Position numbers and translations under genes: made by a program. Of a stretch of DNA of 51,482 nt, positions 1 through 7,544 are shown piece after piece (the stretch's first letter is position 1; the number at the start of each line of letters is the position of its first letter). Location: contig JAFRNR010000006.1 in the NCBI GenBank assembly GCA_017430085.1, forward strand, positions 1 through 51,482, written 5' to 3'. The DNA comes from Lachnospiraceae bacterium (GTDB lineage: Bacteria > Bacillota > Clostridia > Lachnospirales > Lachnospiraceae). The notes below the pieces were generated by a model. The model was not told the DNA's origin, did not search any database, and saw nothing but the letters and a program-made list of their open reading frames with translations.

Positions 1-1
1 C

Positions 2-898
2 ACCAACCTGTACCTGGCGAAGGTCGCCATGGATATCGTGGCGAAAAAGCGGCCGGCGGACCGGGACGGCGTGCGCATCGCGGAACTGAACGAGGACTCC
101 TACAAGCTCCTGCTCTGGGACCACAAACCGCTCACGGACTTCTGGCAGACCGGCCCCGGCAAGGCCCGCCGGCTCATGCACGCGCGCCTGTTCACCATGG
201 GCGACATCGCGCAGCGCAGCCTCTGGGACGAGGAATTCTTCTACAAGACCTTCGGCATCGACGGCGAGATCCTCATCGACCACGCCTGGGGCATCGAGCC
301 CGTCACCATGCACGACATCAAGAACTACCGCAGCGACGACCACAGCCTTTCCCGCGGCCAGGTTCTGCCCCGCCCGTATAAATTCGACGAAGCCCGCCTG
401 GTCCTGGAGGAAATGGCCGACGGCCTCTGCGCGGACCTCCTGCTCAAAAACCTCGCCGCGCCGCTCTTCACCTGGTGGGTCTCCTACGACTGGAAAAGCC
501 TGGAAGTCTGCCCGGAATACAGCGGCCCCGTGTCCCTGGATTTCTACGGCCGCCTGCGCCCGGAGCATGCGAACGGCACCGTCCGGATGCGGGAAAAGAC
601 CAATTCCGCGGCGCTCGTCCGGGAAGCGCTGCTCGCCTCCTTCGACCGGAAAACGGACCGCCGGCTCCTCTTCCGCCGGCTCGGCGTCTGCGCGGTCCGC
701 ACGGCGCCGGACGACGGATTCGTCCAGCTGGACCTGTTTACGGACTACAGGGCCCTCGAAAAAGAAAAACGCGTCCAGGCGGCCATGGGGGAGGTCCGCC
801 GCCGCTTCGGCGCGAATTCCGTCTTCAAAGGCATCAACCTGCTGGAAGGCGGCACCGCGCTGGAGCGCAATCAGCAGATCGGCGGGCACCGGGCCTAG
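2..898 (+). CDS. Y-family DNA polymerase (UmuC/ImuB/UvrX-like), 5' truncated by window edge
   Basis: C-terminal two thirds of a translesion polymerase of the Y family, which copies past damaged bases. The reading frame is open from base 2; the first visible residues (TNLYLAKVAMDIVAKK) match the end of the palm domain, so the catalytic acidic residues lie outside the window. The helix-hairpin-helix/thumb region follows (TGPGKARRLMHARLFTMGDIA) and then the little-finger domain. Near the C terminus sits QLDLF, counted as residues 233-237 from the ATG at base 29; it matches the beta-clamp-binding motif of Y-family polymerases, so processivity-clamp binding is likely. The ATG at base 29 is internal and not the real start. 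The YolD-like gene follows 62 bp downstream, the usual Bacillota pairing. Family assignment is secure; the exact subtype (DinB, UmuC or UvrX) is not decidable here. Confidence 0.9.
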   Translation, partial: TNLYLAKVAMDIVAKKRPADRDGVRIAELNEDSYKLLLWDHKPLTDFWQTGPGKARRLMHARLFTMGDIAQRSLWDEEFFYKTFGIDGEILIDHAWGIEPVTMHDIKNYRSDDHSLSRGQVLPRPYKFDEARLVLEEMADGLCADLLLKNLAAPLFTWWVSYDWKSLEVCPEYSGPVSLDFYGRLRPEHANGTVRMREKTNSAALVREALLASFDRKTDRRLLFRRLGVCAVRTAPDDGFVQLDLFTDYRALEKEKRVQAAMGEVRRRFGANSVFKGINLLEGGTALERNQQIGGHRA

Positions 899-960
899 CG
901 CCGCCCGCAGCACTCCCTGCGCCGCGCGCCGGCCCTTCCGCCCCGAAAGGAAAACGCCCC

Positions 961-1179
961 ATGACTCCCCTCCCCGAACACTTCAAATACCGCGACGCCT
1001 ATCTCCGCGGCCGCCCGCAGCATCAAAAAACGGACCCTTTCCGGATCCGTCATCCCCTCATGGATATCGGCAAACGGGCCAAGATCTTTGCCCCGTTCGA
1101 CGCTCTCCGCGGCTTCAGCGCGGCGCTCCTGGCCGTGGACGCGCAGAACGCCTCGCGCGCAGAGCAGTCCGATCCCTGA
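961..1179 (+). CDS. YolD-like small protein
   Basis: A 72-aa protein on the same strand just after the Y-family polymerase. The diagnostic stretch is a short initiator-proximal segment followed by HPLMDIGKRAKIFAPFDALRGF, which matches the 'RAAQFAPFAAL.GY' core of YolD-like proteins. These are regularly encoded beside UvrX/UmuC-type polymerases in Bacillota and are assumed to modulate them. The ATG at 961 follows a GAAAGGA-type ribosome binding site (945-955). The stop at 1179 lies one base from the stop of the convergent nitrilase gene, so the two units meet tail to tail without room for a terminator. The C terminus is short and basic and carries no further recognisable feature. Confidence 0.75.
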   Translation: MTPLPEHFKYRDAYLRGRPQHQKTDPFRIRHPLMDIGKRAKIFAPFDALRGFSAALLAVDAQNASRAEQSDP

Positions 1180-1180
1180 T

Positions 1181-1894
1181 TCATTTCACCTCTTCGATCA
1201 GGATCTGTTCCTCATCCCACGCCGTCCGGCCGGTCACTTTCCCGTCCCGGAAACGGAACGATCCGCCGTGGTTCAGCGGATCCCGGTCCAGCGGGTTGAT
1301 CATCAGCGTATCCCGCGCGGCCAGCGCCGCCTGCGCCGCATATTCCTCCAGCGCGCCGTCCTCCCAGTCCTCGACCGGAATGCTGACGTACACGGGCCAG
1401 ATCAGCAGGTGATCCGTCCGGAACCGCTCCGGATAGTCGAACATGTCCCCGCACAGCGATATCGTCATATCCACGCCGTGCAGGCGGAATCCGCCGGTCT
1501 CAGTCCCCTCGCAGTAATGCTCATCCGTCTGATCGAACTCTTTCCAGCCCCGCGAGATCCGCCGGTAATTATGCACGACTTCTCCGTCCGCCAGCACCGC
1601 GCACGATGAATACAGGCGGTCGCCGTCCCGTTCGATATACCCGAACAGCAGCGCTGTCCCGTACCGCACCGTCAGTGCCCGCAGCCGGTCGAACACCTCC
1701 GAATCCTGCGATACCGCTATTTCTTTATCGGTTTCATAATCCCAGCAGAGCGAGTCGAATCCCTGCAGATACGCCTCCGCGAAGCACAGCAGGTCGGCCT
1801 TTCCCGCCGTCTCTTCCAGCGCGCGCCCGATCTGCCCCAGGTTGAACGCGATATTCCTGTTCTCGCACCGATACGAAACCAGTCCGATCCGCAT
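1181..1894 (-). CDS. Carbon-nitrogen hydrolase (nitrilase superfamily)
   Basis: 237-aa protein of the nitrilase/amidase fold, expected to hydrolyse a C-N bond of an amide or carbamoyl substrate in the cytoplasm. The catalytic glutamate fits E40 (LLCFAEAYLQG) and the nucleophile C148 (ISLCGDMFD). The third member of the usual Glu-Lys-Cys triad is not clear: the place where YRK is normally found reads YRRISRGWK (residues 110-118), so either R112 stands there or K118 takes over. It is somewhat shorter than typical family members (about 260-280 aa). ATG at 1894 follows GGAGGAGAAAAGG. It is the last gene of a five-gene operon, 28 bp after the ParB-like/BMP fusion. Substrate unknown; the partner suggests a nucleoside- or amide-related ligand, which is inference only. 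Confidence 0.85.
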   Translation of the reverse strand: MRIGLVSYRCENRNIAFNLGQIGRALEETAGKADLLCFAEAYLQGFDSLCWDYETDKEIAVSQDSEVFDRLRALTVRYGTALLFGYIERDGDRLYSSCAVLADGEVVHNYRRISRGWKEFDQTDEHYCEGTETGGFRLHGVDMTISLCGDMFDYPERFRTDHLLIWPVYVSIPVEDWEDGALEEYAAQAALAARDTLMINPLDRDPLNHGGSFRFRDGKVTGRTAWDEEQILIEEVK

Positions 1895-1922
1895 CCTTTT
1901 CTCCTCCCCGTTCCCGCAGCCC

Positions 1923-3863
1923 TTACAGCTGTTTTTCTTCTTTTTCCGGCGGCAGCCAGCCGCGGTAAACGCCCAGCAGACGGACCGTTTCCCGGCTGAA
2001 CGGCAGCAGGTCCTCGAATGCGGGCAGCGTGCCCTCGATGTTTTCGCACAGCCAGTCCATCCGCATCAGTTCTTCCGGCGCCGGCGCGGTCTTCCCGTCC
2101 AGGCGCTGCTGCCCCTGCCGGTCGCGCACCGGGGTCAGGAACGGGTCCACGCTGCCGTCCGCGATGCCGCTTTTCAGCCACTCCGCCAGCGTCAGCACGC
2201 CCTGCGGCAGCGTATCCGAAAACTGGATATCCGCCACGCCGGACTTCAGTCCGTACCAGTAATTGACCGGCCGGCTCTCTCCCGCCCCGGACAGCGTGCC
2301 GGACAGGATGCTCAGCACCGCGGTCTCGTAGAATGGGCCCCAGTTCCAGCACGGCACGGACAGCGGAGTGAACAGGCCGTCCGGGGACAGCAGGAATGTG
2401 CCCCACGCGCGGTTCCGGTGGTCGTTCACGGGGTTCGTGGCGTTGCGGTTGGAGATCACGCGGATGCCCTCGTCCAGCAGTTCCTGCAGCGGATCGCCGG
2501 GCAGGCAGGACCATTTCAGCGTGATGCGGATCCGCGGATTCGTGAGCCGCGCGCCCAGCGCGAACGCGTTGATCGCGGCCGGGACGCCCAGGATCGGGTA
2601 ATCCGCGATATATCCGATGCGGTTGTCGTCCGCCATCGCGCCCGCGATCGCCCCGGTGATGAATTTGCTCTCATGGATCCGGCAGTAATACGTGCGGACC
2701 CCGGTATACGGCTGCGACAGCGCGCAGTTGAACACATGGATGTTCGGGTATTTTGCGGCGATCCGCCGGCAGTCGCTGATCATCGCCGGCGTCGTCGCGA
2801 AGATCACGTCGGCCTTATCCGCCGCCGCCTGTTCCATGGCCGCATAATAATCGCCGCCCTCAGCCCGGTAGACCGCCGTCCGGATCCGCTCGCCCAGCTT
2901 TTCCTCCAGGAACACGCGTCCGTGCTCGTGCGAGCGCGTCCACGCGCTGGACTCGGGATCGAATGCGTAGATGAACGCCGTACTGATGCGGCTGCTGCCG
3001 AAGAGCCGCGTGAGCAGCCCTGCGCCTGCGGTTTTCCCTTCCTGTTCCGTCAGGATCTCGCCCGGCGCCGCATCGAAAAACGCCTTGATATCCGGCAGCA
3101 GGCCCGTCACGGACTTTTTCAGTTCCGCGGCGGTCAGGGTCCGGATCTCCCCGAAGCGGTACAGGCGCAGCCAGACGATCAGCGCTTCGGCAGGAGTAAC
3201 GTCGTCCGGCAGGGTCAGGCCCTGGCAGGCCTCCTTAAACCGGCTGAATCCGGCGGAAAACCGCCGCCGCTCCTCATCGGTCCAGACGTGGTCCTCCTCC
3301 ATCCCCAGCGCCGCCAGCAGTTTGCCGTACGAGCCGCCGTGCCGGACCGTGACGCCGTACAGGCCCGCGAGCGCGTAAAAGTGCATGAATTCGTAATAAA
3401 TGCGGATCTCTTCGTCGTCCGACCACGGCGGGATCAGCCGCGAAACGCGGGCCGGAATGACCGGCGCGCCGAAGCTCTTCAGCACGCTGACCCGCTTATT
3501 GCCCTCCTGCACGTAAAAACGGCCGAGATACTCCAGGCAGAGCACCGGTTCGCGGATCCCCTCGTCGCCCAGCTGCGCGTCGCACAGCGAGATCCATTTT
3601 GCGCCGAATTCACTGTCCGCGGGCAGGATCGGCATGAAATTGCCGGCCAGCGCGTTCTTGCGTCCGGCGCTCACGGTACCCGCGATCAGATCCGCGGGAA
3701 CGTCCACGACGCCCAGATCCACCACCCCGCTCATCGCGAAGCGGTCTGTCAGCTCATCCAAAACCGGCGGATAGGGATATCCGCCCCGTCCGGCCGCCTC
3801 TTTCACATATTTCTGCCCGCTTTTCAGCGCGCGGTTGTATTGTTCGATCGCTTCCTGCCGCAT
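1923..3863 (-). CDS. ParB-like domain fused to BMP/PnrA-type ligand-binding domain (cytoplasmic)
   Basis: 646-aa two-part protein. Residues about 45-145 look like a ParB/sulfiredoxin-type domain: VVDVPADLIAGT, then EFGAKWISLCDAQLGDEGIREPV, then VQEGNKRVSVLK at 118-129, the counterpart of the ParB 'GNRR..A' signature. Residues about 293-545 look like a BMP-family (PnrA/Med) binding protein: FIYAFDPESSAWTRSHEHGR, ISDCRRIAAKYPNIHVFN, and RIHESKFITGAIAGAMA. There is no signal peptide or lipobox, so unlike transported BMP lipoproteins it should stay in the cytoplasm, perhaps as a sensor of purine nucleosides or similar ligands. ATG at 3863 follows AAGAGG at 9 nt. It lies 14 bp after the 70-aa orphan gene and 28 bp before the nitrilase gene. 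Domain calls are from motif recognition; ligand and role are unknown. Confidence 0.75.
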   Translation of the reverse strand: MRQEAIEQYNRALKSGQKYVKEAAGRGGYPYPPVLDELTDRFAMSGVVDLGVVDVPADLIAGTVSAGRKNALAGNFMPILPADSEFGAKWISLCDAQLGDEGIREPVLCLEYLGRFYVQEGNKRVSVLKSFGAPVIPARVSRLIPPWSDDEEIRIYYEFMHFYALAGLYGVTVRHGGSYGKLLAALGMEEDHVWTDEERRRFSAGFSRFKEACQGLTLPDDVTPAEALIVWLRLYRFGEIRTLTAAELKKSVTGLLPDIKAFFDAAPGEILTEQEGKTAGAGLLTRLFGSSRISTAFIYAFDPESSAWTRSHEHGRVFLEEKLGERIRTAVYRAEGGDYYAAMEQAAADKADVIFATTPAMISDCRRIAAKYPNIHVFNCALSQPYTGVRTYYCRIHESKFITGAIAGAMADDNRIGYIADYPILGVPAAINAFALGARLTNPRIRITLKWSCLPGDPLQELLDEGIRVISNRNATNPVNDHRNRAWGTFLLSPDGLFTPLSVPCWNWGPFYETAVLSILSGTLSGAGESRPVNYWYGLKSGVADIQFSDTLPQGVLTLAEWLKSGIADGSVDPFLTPVRDRQGQQRLDGKTAPAPEELMRMDWLCENIEGTLPAFEDLLPFSRETVRLLGVYRGWLPPEKEEKQL

Positions 3864-3877
3864 GATCTGCGCCTCTT

Positions 3878-4090
3878 TCAGTCCTCTTCCTCATCCAGAC
3901 ATTCCCGGATCGCCTGCGTATCTTCCGGCCGCAGGTTGGCGGGATCGATGCCGCAGTCCCAGGCCGCGTTGAACAGCGGCTTGCCCGCGCGGATCCCGTC
4001 CGCGATCTCCTCCAGTTTGTCCGGGGAGACGCCGAAATAACCGGTCTCTTTCAGGATGGTAAATTCTACGGGGTCAAAAGGCAAAGGCAT
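3878..4090 (-). CDS. Conserved-looking 70-aa hypothetical protein
   Basis: 70-aa acidic protein beginning MPLPFDPVEFTILKETGYF and ending IRECLDEEED. No family recognised. The start at 4090 is chosen because GGAGG lies 6 nt upstream (GGAGGCGTAAAATG), whereas longer in-frame extensions run back into the PARG-like gene. The start lies one base after that gene's stop and the next gene follows 14 bp later, so it is certainly co-transcribed and probably translationally coupled. The composition (helical, acidic C terminus) suggests a small soluble adaptor or binding protein, but this is a guess. Confidence 0.65.
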   Translation of the reverse strand: MPLPFDPVEFTILKETGYFGVSPDKLEEIADGIRAGKPLFNAAWDCGIDPANLRPEDTQAIRECLDEEED

Positions 4091-4091
4091 T

Positions 4092-4952
4092 TTACGCCTC
4101 CTTTCCGGCGCTGCCGGACGGGTCTTCCCGCAGCAGCGGCTGCATGGTCTCGCGGAAAGCATCGTAATTTTCGGAATTCGAAGCATTCCGGGGGATCGCG
4201 TATTCTATGACGTCAAAACGGTTCCGATAGGCAGTCTGGGCTTCGCGCCAGGCGCGGGAAACGATCGCCGGATCGTTCCGGAACGCGCCGCAGCCAAACG
4301 CGCCCAGCACCAGGATATCCACTTTTTTGTAAGCCGCGATATGGAAAATGTGCCTGGCGCGGGACAGATGGATCTCATAAATGTCAGGCGGAGCATCCTG
4401 GAACCGCAGATTCGGCGCCGCACATGTGATCACGTCGACTGCCACGAAATCTTCCTGCGGCAGCCGCTGCGGATCACTGTTGTCCGTTTTGCAGATCATG
4501 ACGCCCGGTGAATAGATCAGCGCGTCGGTATACAAAGAGTTGCCGGCGTCGCGGTTCACATCATAGTACTGATCCCAGAGCATCCGCTGATCCAGCGCCG
4601 GATACAGCGTGGAGCAGCGGCACAGGGCCTCCTCCTGCGCGCCGGAGCCGCGCTTTACCCCGCCGCCCGGATTGTTCGCCGACGCGAAATTCAGCACCGC
4701 GATCTTCTTGTCTGGAAACTCCTTATGCAGCTTCATCGCCGCCTCCAGCGTCCGCGCATTGTCCAGACGGATCTGCCCGCCGCGCGCCGCGCCCTCCGGG
4801 GCTGCAGGCCCGAGGTCCGGGTACGCATCCGCCCGGAAAAACTCAGTCCCCCGGCAGCTGGCTTCCACCGCCCGGATCAGCACCGGATCCGTCCGGTAAA
4901 AAGCCTGCGTGTCTTTGAAGACGGCTACATTCCGGAACTGTGTTTCAAACAC
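4092..4952 (-). CDS. TIGR02452-family microbial PARG-like macrodomain protein
   Basis: 286-aa protein of the bacterial-type poly(ADP-ribose) glycohydrolase family, which removes ADP-ribose from targets. The catalytic loop is clear: NNPGGGVKRGSGAQEEA places the GGG at 96-98 and QEE at 106-108; the two glutamates correspond to the catalytic pair of known bacterial PARGs. The macrodomain core continues with DALIYSPGVMICKTD, VITCAAPNL and a C-terminal LVLGAFGCGAFRNDP phosphate-binding loop. The start is GTG at 4952, preceded by AAGGAG at 8 nt, with no suitable ATG nearby. It is the second gene of a five-gene operon behind acylphosphatase (24-bp gap). Whether it acts on protein, DNA or free ADP-ribose derivatives cannot be told from the sequence. 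Confidence 0.88.
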   Translation of the reverse strand: MFETQFRNVAVFKDTQAFYRTDPVLIRAVEASCRGTEFFRADAYPDLGPAAPEGAARGGQIRLDNARTLEAAMKLHKEFPDKKIAVLNFASANNPGGGVKRGSGAQEEALCRCSTLYPALDQRMLWDQYYDVNRDAGNSLYTDALIYSPGVMICKTDNSDPQRLPQEDFVAVDVITCAAPNLRFQDAPPDIYEIHLSRARHIFHIAAYKKVDILVLGAFGCGAFRNDPAIVSRAWREAQTAYRNRFDVIEYAIPRNASNSENYDAFRETMQPLLREDPSGSAGKEA

Positions 4953-4976
4953 TTTAATCTCCTTTCTGGGCGGAAG

Positions 4977-5255
4977 CTATTCCGTCCGGAAACCGCGTTC
5001 CCCAATCACGGGGATCGTTTCGATGTCCATCCGGTCGATTTCAATGAACCGCCCGCGTTCGATGGCCCGGACCGTCTGATCGATCTGCTCCTCCGTCCCC
5101 TGGATCTCCATGACCACCGTCCCGTCCCACTCATTGCGGCACCACCCGGTACACCCCGTCATCGCAGCCGCCTGCCGGGCGTGCCAGCGGAAGCCGACGC
5201 CCTGGACGAAGCCGTGGAAGGTGATGCGGAGGCGGATAAGGGATCGTTCAGTCAT
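4977..5255 (-). CDS. acyP: Acylphosphatase
   Basis: 92-aa enzyme that hydrolyses carboxyl-phosphate bonds such as those of acetyl phosphate or 1,3-bisphosphoglycerate. The family signature GFVQGVGFRWHARQAA is present with the catalytic arginine R23, and the catalytic asparagine N41 follows in GWCRNEWDGTVVME. Length is normal for the family. ATG at 5255 follows GAAAGG at 7 nt. It is the first gene of the minus-strand operon that runs down to 1181, about 100 nt downstream of a strong extended -10 promoter. Confidence is high; the physiological substrate is unknown, as for most bacterial acylphosphatases. Confidence 0.93.
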   Translation of the reverse strand: MTERSLIRLRITFHGFVQGVGFRWHARQAAAMTGCTGWCRNEWDGTVVMEIQGTEEQIDQTVRAIERGRFIEIDRMDIETIPVIGERGFRTE

Positions 5256-5360
5256 AGGAAACCTTTCCGGGATTCTTCATGATTTTCAACTCTGCTGTCA
5301 TGTCTTGCAGCACTTTTTCGGCACCATTCCATTGCCGGCCTCCAAAGAGATTGCCGTGTT

Positions 5361-5389
5361 ATTATACCATAAGAGCAGGAAATTGGAAA
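5361..5389 (-). promoter_or_regulatory. Sigma-A promoter of the acylphosphatase/PARG/BMP operon
   Basis: On the minus strand TTTCCA (-35) and TATAAT (-10) are separated by 17 bp, and the -10 carries an upstream TG (TGGTATAAT), an extended -10. This leaves a leader of about 100 nt before the acyP start. Confidence 0.7.
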
Positions 5390-5393
5390 GATA

Positions 5394-5423
5394 ATAAAAA
5401 CCGCCGGACAGGCACCCGGCGGC
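5394..5423 (-). terminator. Intrinsic terminator after the TipAS-type MerR gene
   Basis: Minus-strand RNA forms a perfect 7-bp stem (CCGCCGG / CCGGCGG) followed by a TTTTTATTAT run. It lies 20 bp after the regulator's stop and just before the acyP promoter. Confidence 0.85.
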
Positions 5424-5442
5424 ACAACGATGCTGCAGATCA

Positions 5443-6168
5443 TTATTTGCAATAACACTCGATTGCGGCAGCTGCAAACGCGGCCGTTCCTTCCCCTCCC
5501 GCTTTATCGATGTTTTCCGTAAACTCTCCGCCCGCGGCGTAGGCTTGTCCCAGCCCGCTCAGGATCTCCGGCGTGCAGGTGTAGTAATGCTCCGTAATAA
5601 AACCCTGCAGCTTTCCGACCAGTGCCTGCGCTTCCGCGGAATCGGGACCGTTCTCCTTTACAGCGCCGAATTCCGCAAAGATGCTCATCATCCGGCCGGC
5701 CAGGGAGGCGTCCTCTTCTTTACTGCGGCCCGCGGACTTCTGCTCGAACTCGCGGTATGCATCGGTCCCGCCCCAGGAAGCTTTCGCCCGTGCCGCGTAT
5801 TCATCCAGTTTTTTGGTGTCGAATGCGTCAAAACTCATCGTTTTCTCTCCTGTTTCCTGTATTCTGCGGGCGAGGCCGATCAGACTCTCGATGTGCTGCT
5901 TTTTCAGCGTCAGCAGTTCAATCTGCTGCGCAAGTGCCCTGCTCCGGTCGAAATCCGGGCTGTTCACGATCCGGCGGATCTCCCTGAGAGGAAACTCCAG
6001 TTCCCGGAAAAGCAGGATCTGCTGCAGTTTTTCAAGCCCTTTTTCACCGTACAGGCGGTATCCCGCCTCCGTCACTTCGTCCGGCGACAGCAGGCCGATC
6101 CGGTCATAGTATTGCAGCGCGCGGATACTGATCCCGGTCAGGCGGCTCACTTCATGGACAGTCATCAT
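5443..6168 (-). CDS. MerR-family regulator with TipAS antibiotic-binding domain
   Basis: About 241-aa transcription regulator. The N terminus is a MerR winged helix (MTVHEVSRLTGISIRALQYYD, then a wing with GYRLYGEKGLEKLQQI). A coiled coil follows at about residues 75-110, then a C-terminal TipAS domain (tryptophan/tyrosine-rich, HYYTCTPEILSGLGQAYAAGGEF), which in the family covalently or tightly binds thiopeptide-like or other multidrug ligands. The start at 6168 (ATG ATG ACT) is chosen for GGGGAGG 8 nt upstream; a longer version starting at 6192 would overlap the promoter. Its own promoter has a 19-bp spacer holding a perfect palindrome, the hallmark of MerR autoregulation. No transporter gene is adjacent, so the regulon may be elsewhere. 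Confidence 0.9.
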   Translation of the reverse strand: MMTVHEVSRLTGISIRALQYYDRIGLLSPDEVTEAGYRLYGEKGLEKLQQILLFRELEFPLREIRRIVNSPDFDRSRALAQQIELLTLKKQHIESLIGLARRIQETGEKTMSFDAFDTKKLDEYAARAKASWGGTDAYREFEQKSAGRSKEEDASLAGRMMSIFAEFGAVKENGPDSAEAQALVGKLQGFITEHYYTCTPEILSGLGQAYAAGGEFTENIDKAGGEGTAAFAAAAIECYCK

Positions 6169-6193
6169 GGTTATTTCCTCCCCGCATGTCAAC

Positions 6194-6224
6194 AGGATAA
6201 ACTATGACGCTGCGTCAGAGTCAA
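6194..6224 (-). promoter_or_regulatory. MerR-type promoter/operator with palindrome in 19-bp spacer
   Basis: Minus-strand TTGACT (-35, 6219-6224) and TATCCT (-10, 6194-6199) are 19 bp apart. The spacer contains the 13-bp palindrome TGACGC(A/T)GCGTCA at 6205-6217. The long spacer and central palindrome are the standard architecture of promoters that MerR proteins untwist. The same element with the same geometry recurs at 37071-37101. Confidence 0.85.
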
Positions 6225-6240
6225 GCGGTTTTTTAAAAAA

Positions 6241-6729
6241 CTATATCTGCTCCTTCACCAGGTCTGCAAACCCGCATCCCGCGGCCTCCGCCAGATTTTC
6301 CGGCGCAATCTCGATCTGATATCCGACTTTCCCGGCGCTGACGAACATGGTCTCCTGCTCCCGTGCCGTTTCATGGATCCAGGTCGGGAACGGTTTCTTC
6401 ATCCCGATCGGAGAACAGCCGCCGTGGATGTAGCCCGTCAGCGGGAGCAGTTCTTTCTGTTTGATCATAACGACCGCCTTTTCGCCGGAGACCGCTGCCG
6501 CCTTTTTCATATCCAGTTCCGAGGCCACGGGAATGACGAAAACATAGTGCTGCCCGGACCGGCCGGCCGTGACCAGCGTCTTGAAGACCTTGTCCGGATC
6601 TTCTCCCAGCAGAGCGGCGATCTCCACGCCGCTCATCGACGCATCCGGCCGATAAGTATGCGCCTCGTACGGAATCTTTTTCCCGTCCAGGTGGCGCATG
6701 ACATTGGTTTTTTCGTTGCGGGCACTCAT
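6241..6729 (-). CDS. ybaK: YbaK/EbsC-type aminoacyl-tRNA deacylase (Cys-tRNA(Pro) editing)
   Basis: 162-aa protein that in trans hydrolyses cysteine from tRNA(Pro), preventing mistranslation. Key features are KVFKTLVTAGRSG (the conserved lysine region), VIPVASELDMKKAA, and the signature GGCSPIGMKKPFPTWI. The start at 6729 (MSARNEKTNVMRHLD) is chosen because it matches the usual N terminus; upstream in-frame sequence overlaps the 3' end of the Sel1-repeat gene and looks non-coding (Thr/Arg/Ser-rich). The ribosome binding site is modest (GAGGGG at 10 nt). It follows the Sel1 gene by about 40 bp and could be read from the kinase operon. Family membership is clear; specificity between YbaK, ProX and EbsC is not proven. 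Confidence 0.9.
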   Translation of the reverse strand: MSARNEKTNVMRHLDGKKIPYEAHTYRPDASMSGVEIAALLGEDPDKVFKTLVTAGRSGQHYVFVIPVASELDMKKAAAVSGEKAVVMIKQKELLPLTGYIHGGCSPIGMKKPFPTWIHETAREQETMFVSAGKVGYQIEIAPENLAEAAGCGFADLVKEQI

Positions 6730-6769
6730 TTCAGGCTGTCCCCTCTCCGCCGTTTCCGGAGATATTTTG

Positions 6770-7501
6770 TCAGGAGGTGAAGAAGATGACCTCGTCCTCA
6801 TCGGGATCCGTATCACCATCGTCATCGTTTTCATCTGTCCTGTCGTATTCTTGCGCGAACATGATGTCATACCGTTCCCGGATCAGATCAAAACAGGGAT
6901 CGGCCAGCAGTTTTTTCACGCCGTTTAATGACTTTTCATAAAAACTGTCGCCGTTCAGCAGAGCGATCTCGTACCCCCGTTCGGCTTGCTTCAGGAACTG
7001 ATAAGCCACTTCGATACTGGAAGGCATCGCTCCGCCCGGAGTCATTTCGCGGCCCAGCGCATAGCATAAGCTCGGATATTTCTGAAGTCTCCTGTTCCAA
7101 ACGATCGCCCCGTATTCTTCCCAGTCCTCGTCCGTCAGCCAGGTGGCCGCCATCCGGTAATAATAGACGGACAGTTCCCTGTCCTTCAGCCCCCATTTAT
7201 CGCTTCCGTAAATATCGCCCAGTTTGTACGCAGCATCCACGTTTTTCTGTTCCGCAGCCAGAGTGAAATAAGCGACCGCCAGATCGGTATTCGGTTCAAT
7301 ACTGCGTCCGTAAAGATAGCAATACCCCAGATTGGATATTGCCTGAACGTTCCCCATAGCTGCCGCCAGCCGGTAATACTCTACGGCTTTGTCATAAGTC
7401 GGCTCGACATACAGTCCGGCGCCTTTGTTGTTGATATAATTGGAATCTCCGAGCTCGAGCGCGCGGAAATCAGTCTTAGTCAAATGCAGCGGATCGTTCA
7501 T
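6770..7501 (-). CDS. Sel1-repeat (TPR-like) protein with acidic tail
   Basis: 243-aa cytoplasmic protein made of Sel1-like repeats: YDKAVEYYRLAAAMGNVQAISNLGYCYLYG, TDLAVAYFTLAAEQKNVDAAYKLGDIYG and a degenerate third unit around SVYYYRMAATW. Such solenoids are protein-protein adaptors. The C terminus is strongly acidic (DENDDDGDTDPDEDEVIFF). ATG at 7501 follows AGGAGG at 7 nt. It lies 43 bp after the transmembrane Ser/Thr kinase gene on the same strand, so an adaptor or substrate role for the kinase is a reasonable inference. No signal peptide is seen. Confidence 0.8.
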   Translation of the reverse strand: MNDPLHLTKTDFRALELGDSNYINNKGAGLYVEPTYDKAVEYYRLAAAMGNVQAISNLGYCYLYGRSIEPNTDLAVAYFTLAAEQKNVDAAYKLGDIYGSDKWGLKDRELSVYYYRMAATWLTDEDWEEYGAIVWNRRLQKYPSLCYALGREMTPGGAMPSSIEVAYQFLKQAERGYEIALLNGDSFYEKSLNGVKKLLADPCFDLIRERYDIMFAQEYDRTDENDDDGDTDPDEDEVIFFTS

Positions 7502-7544
7502 AAATGACCTCCTGTGTGTTTCCGATGGGGCCTTGCCGCAGGCT

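Noticed and set aside
1842-4040. A 732-codon plus-strand open frame opposite the ParB-like/BMP gene
   Set aside because: Low-complexity Arg/Pro/Gln-rich product, antisense to a gene with recognisable domains.
5252-5458. A 68-codon minus-strand frame between acyP and the MerR gene
   Set aside because: It spans the terminator and promoter elements; no ribosome binding site.
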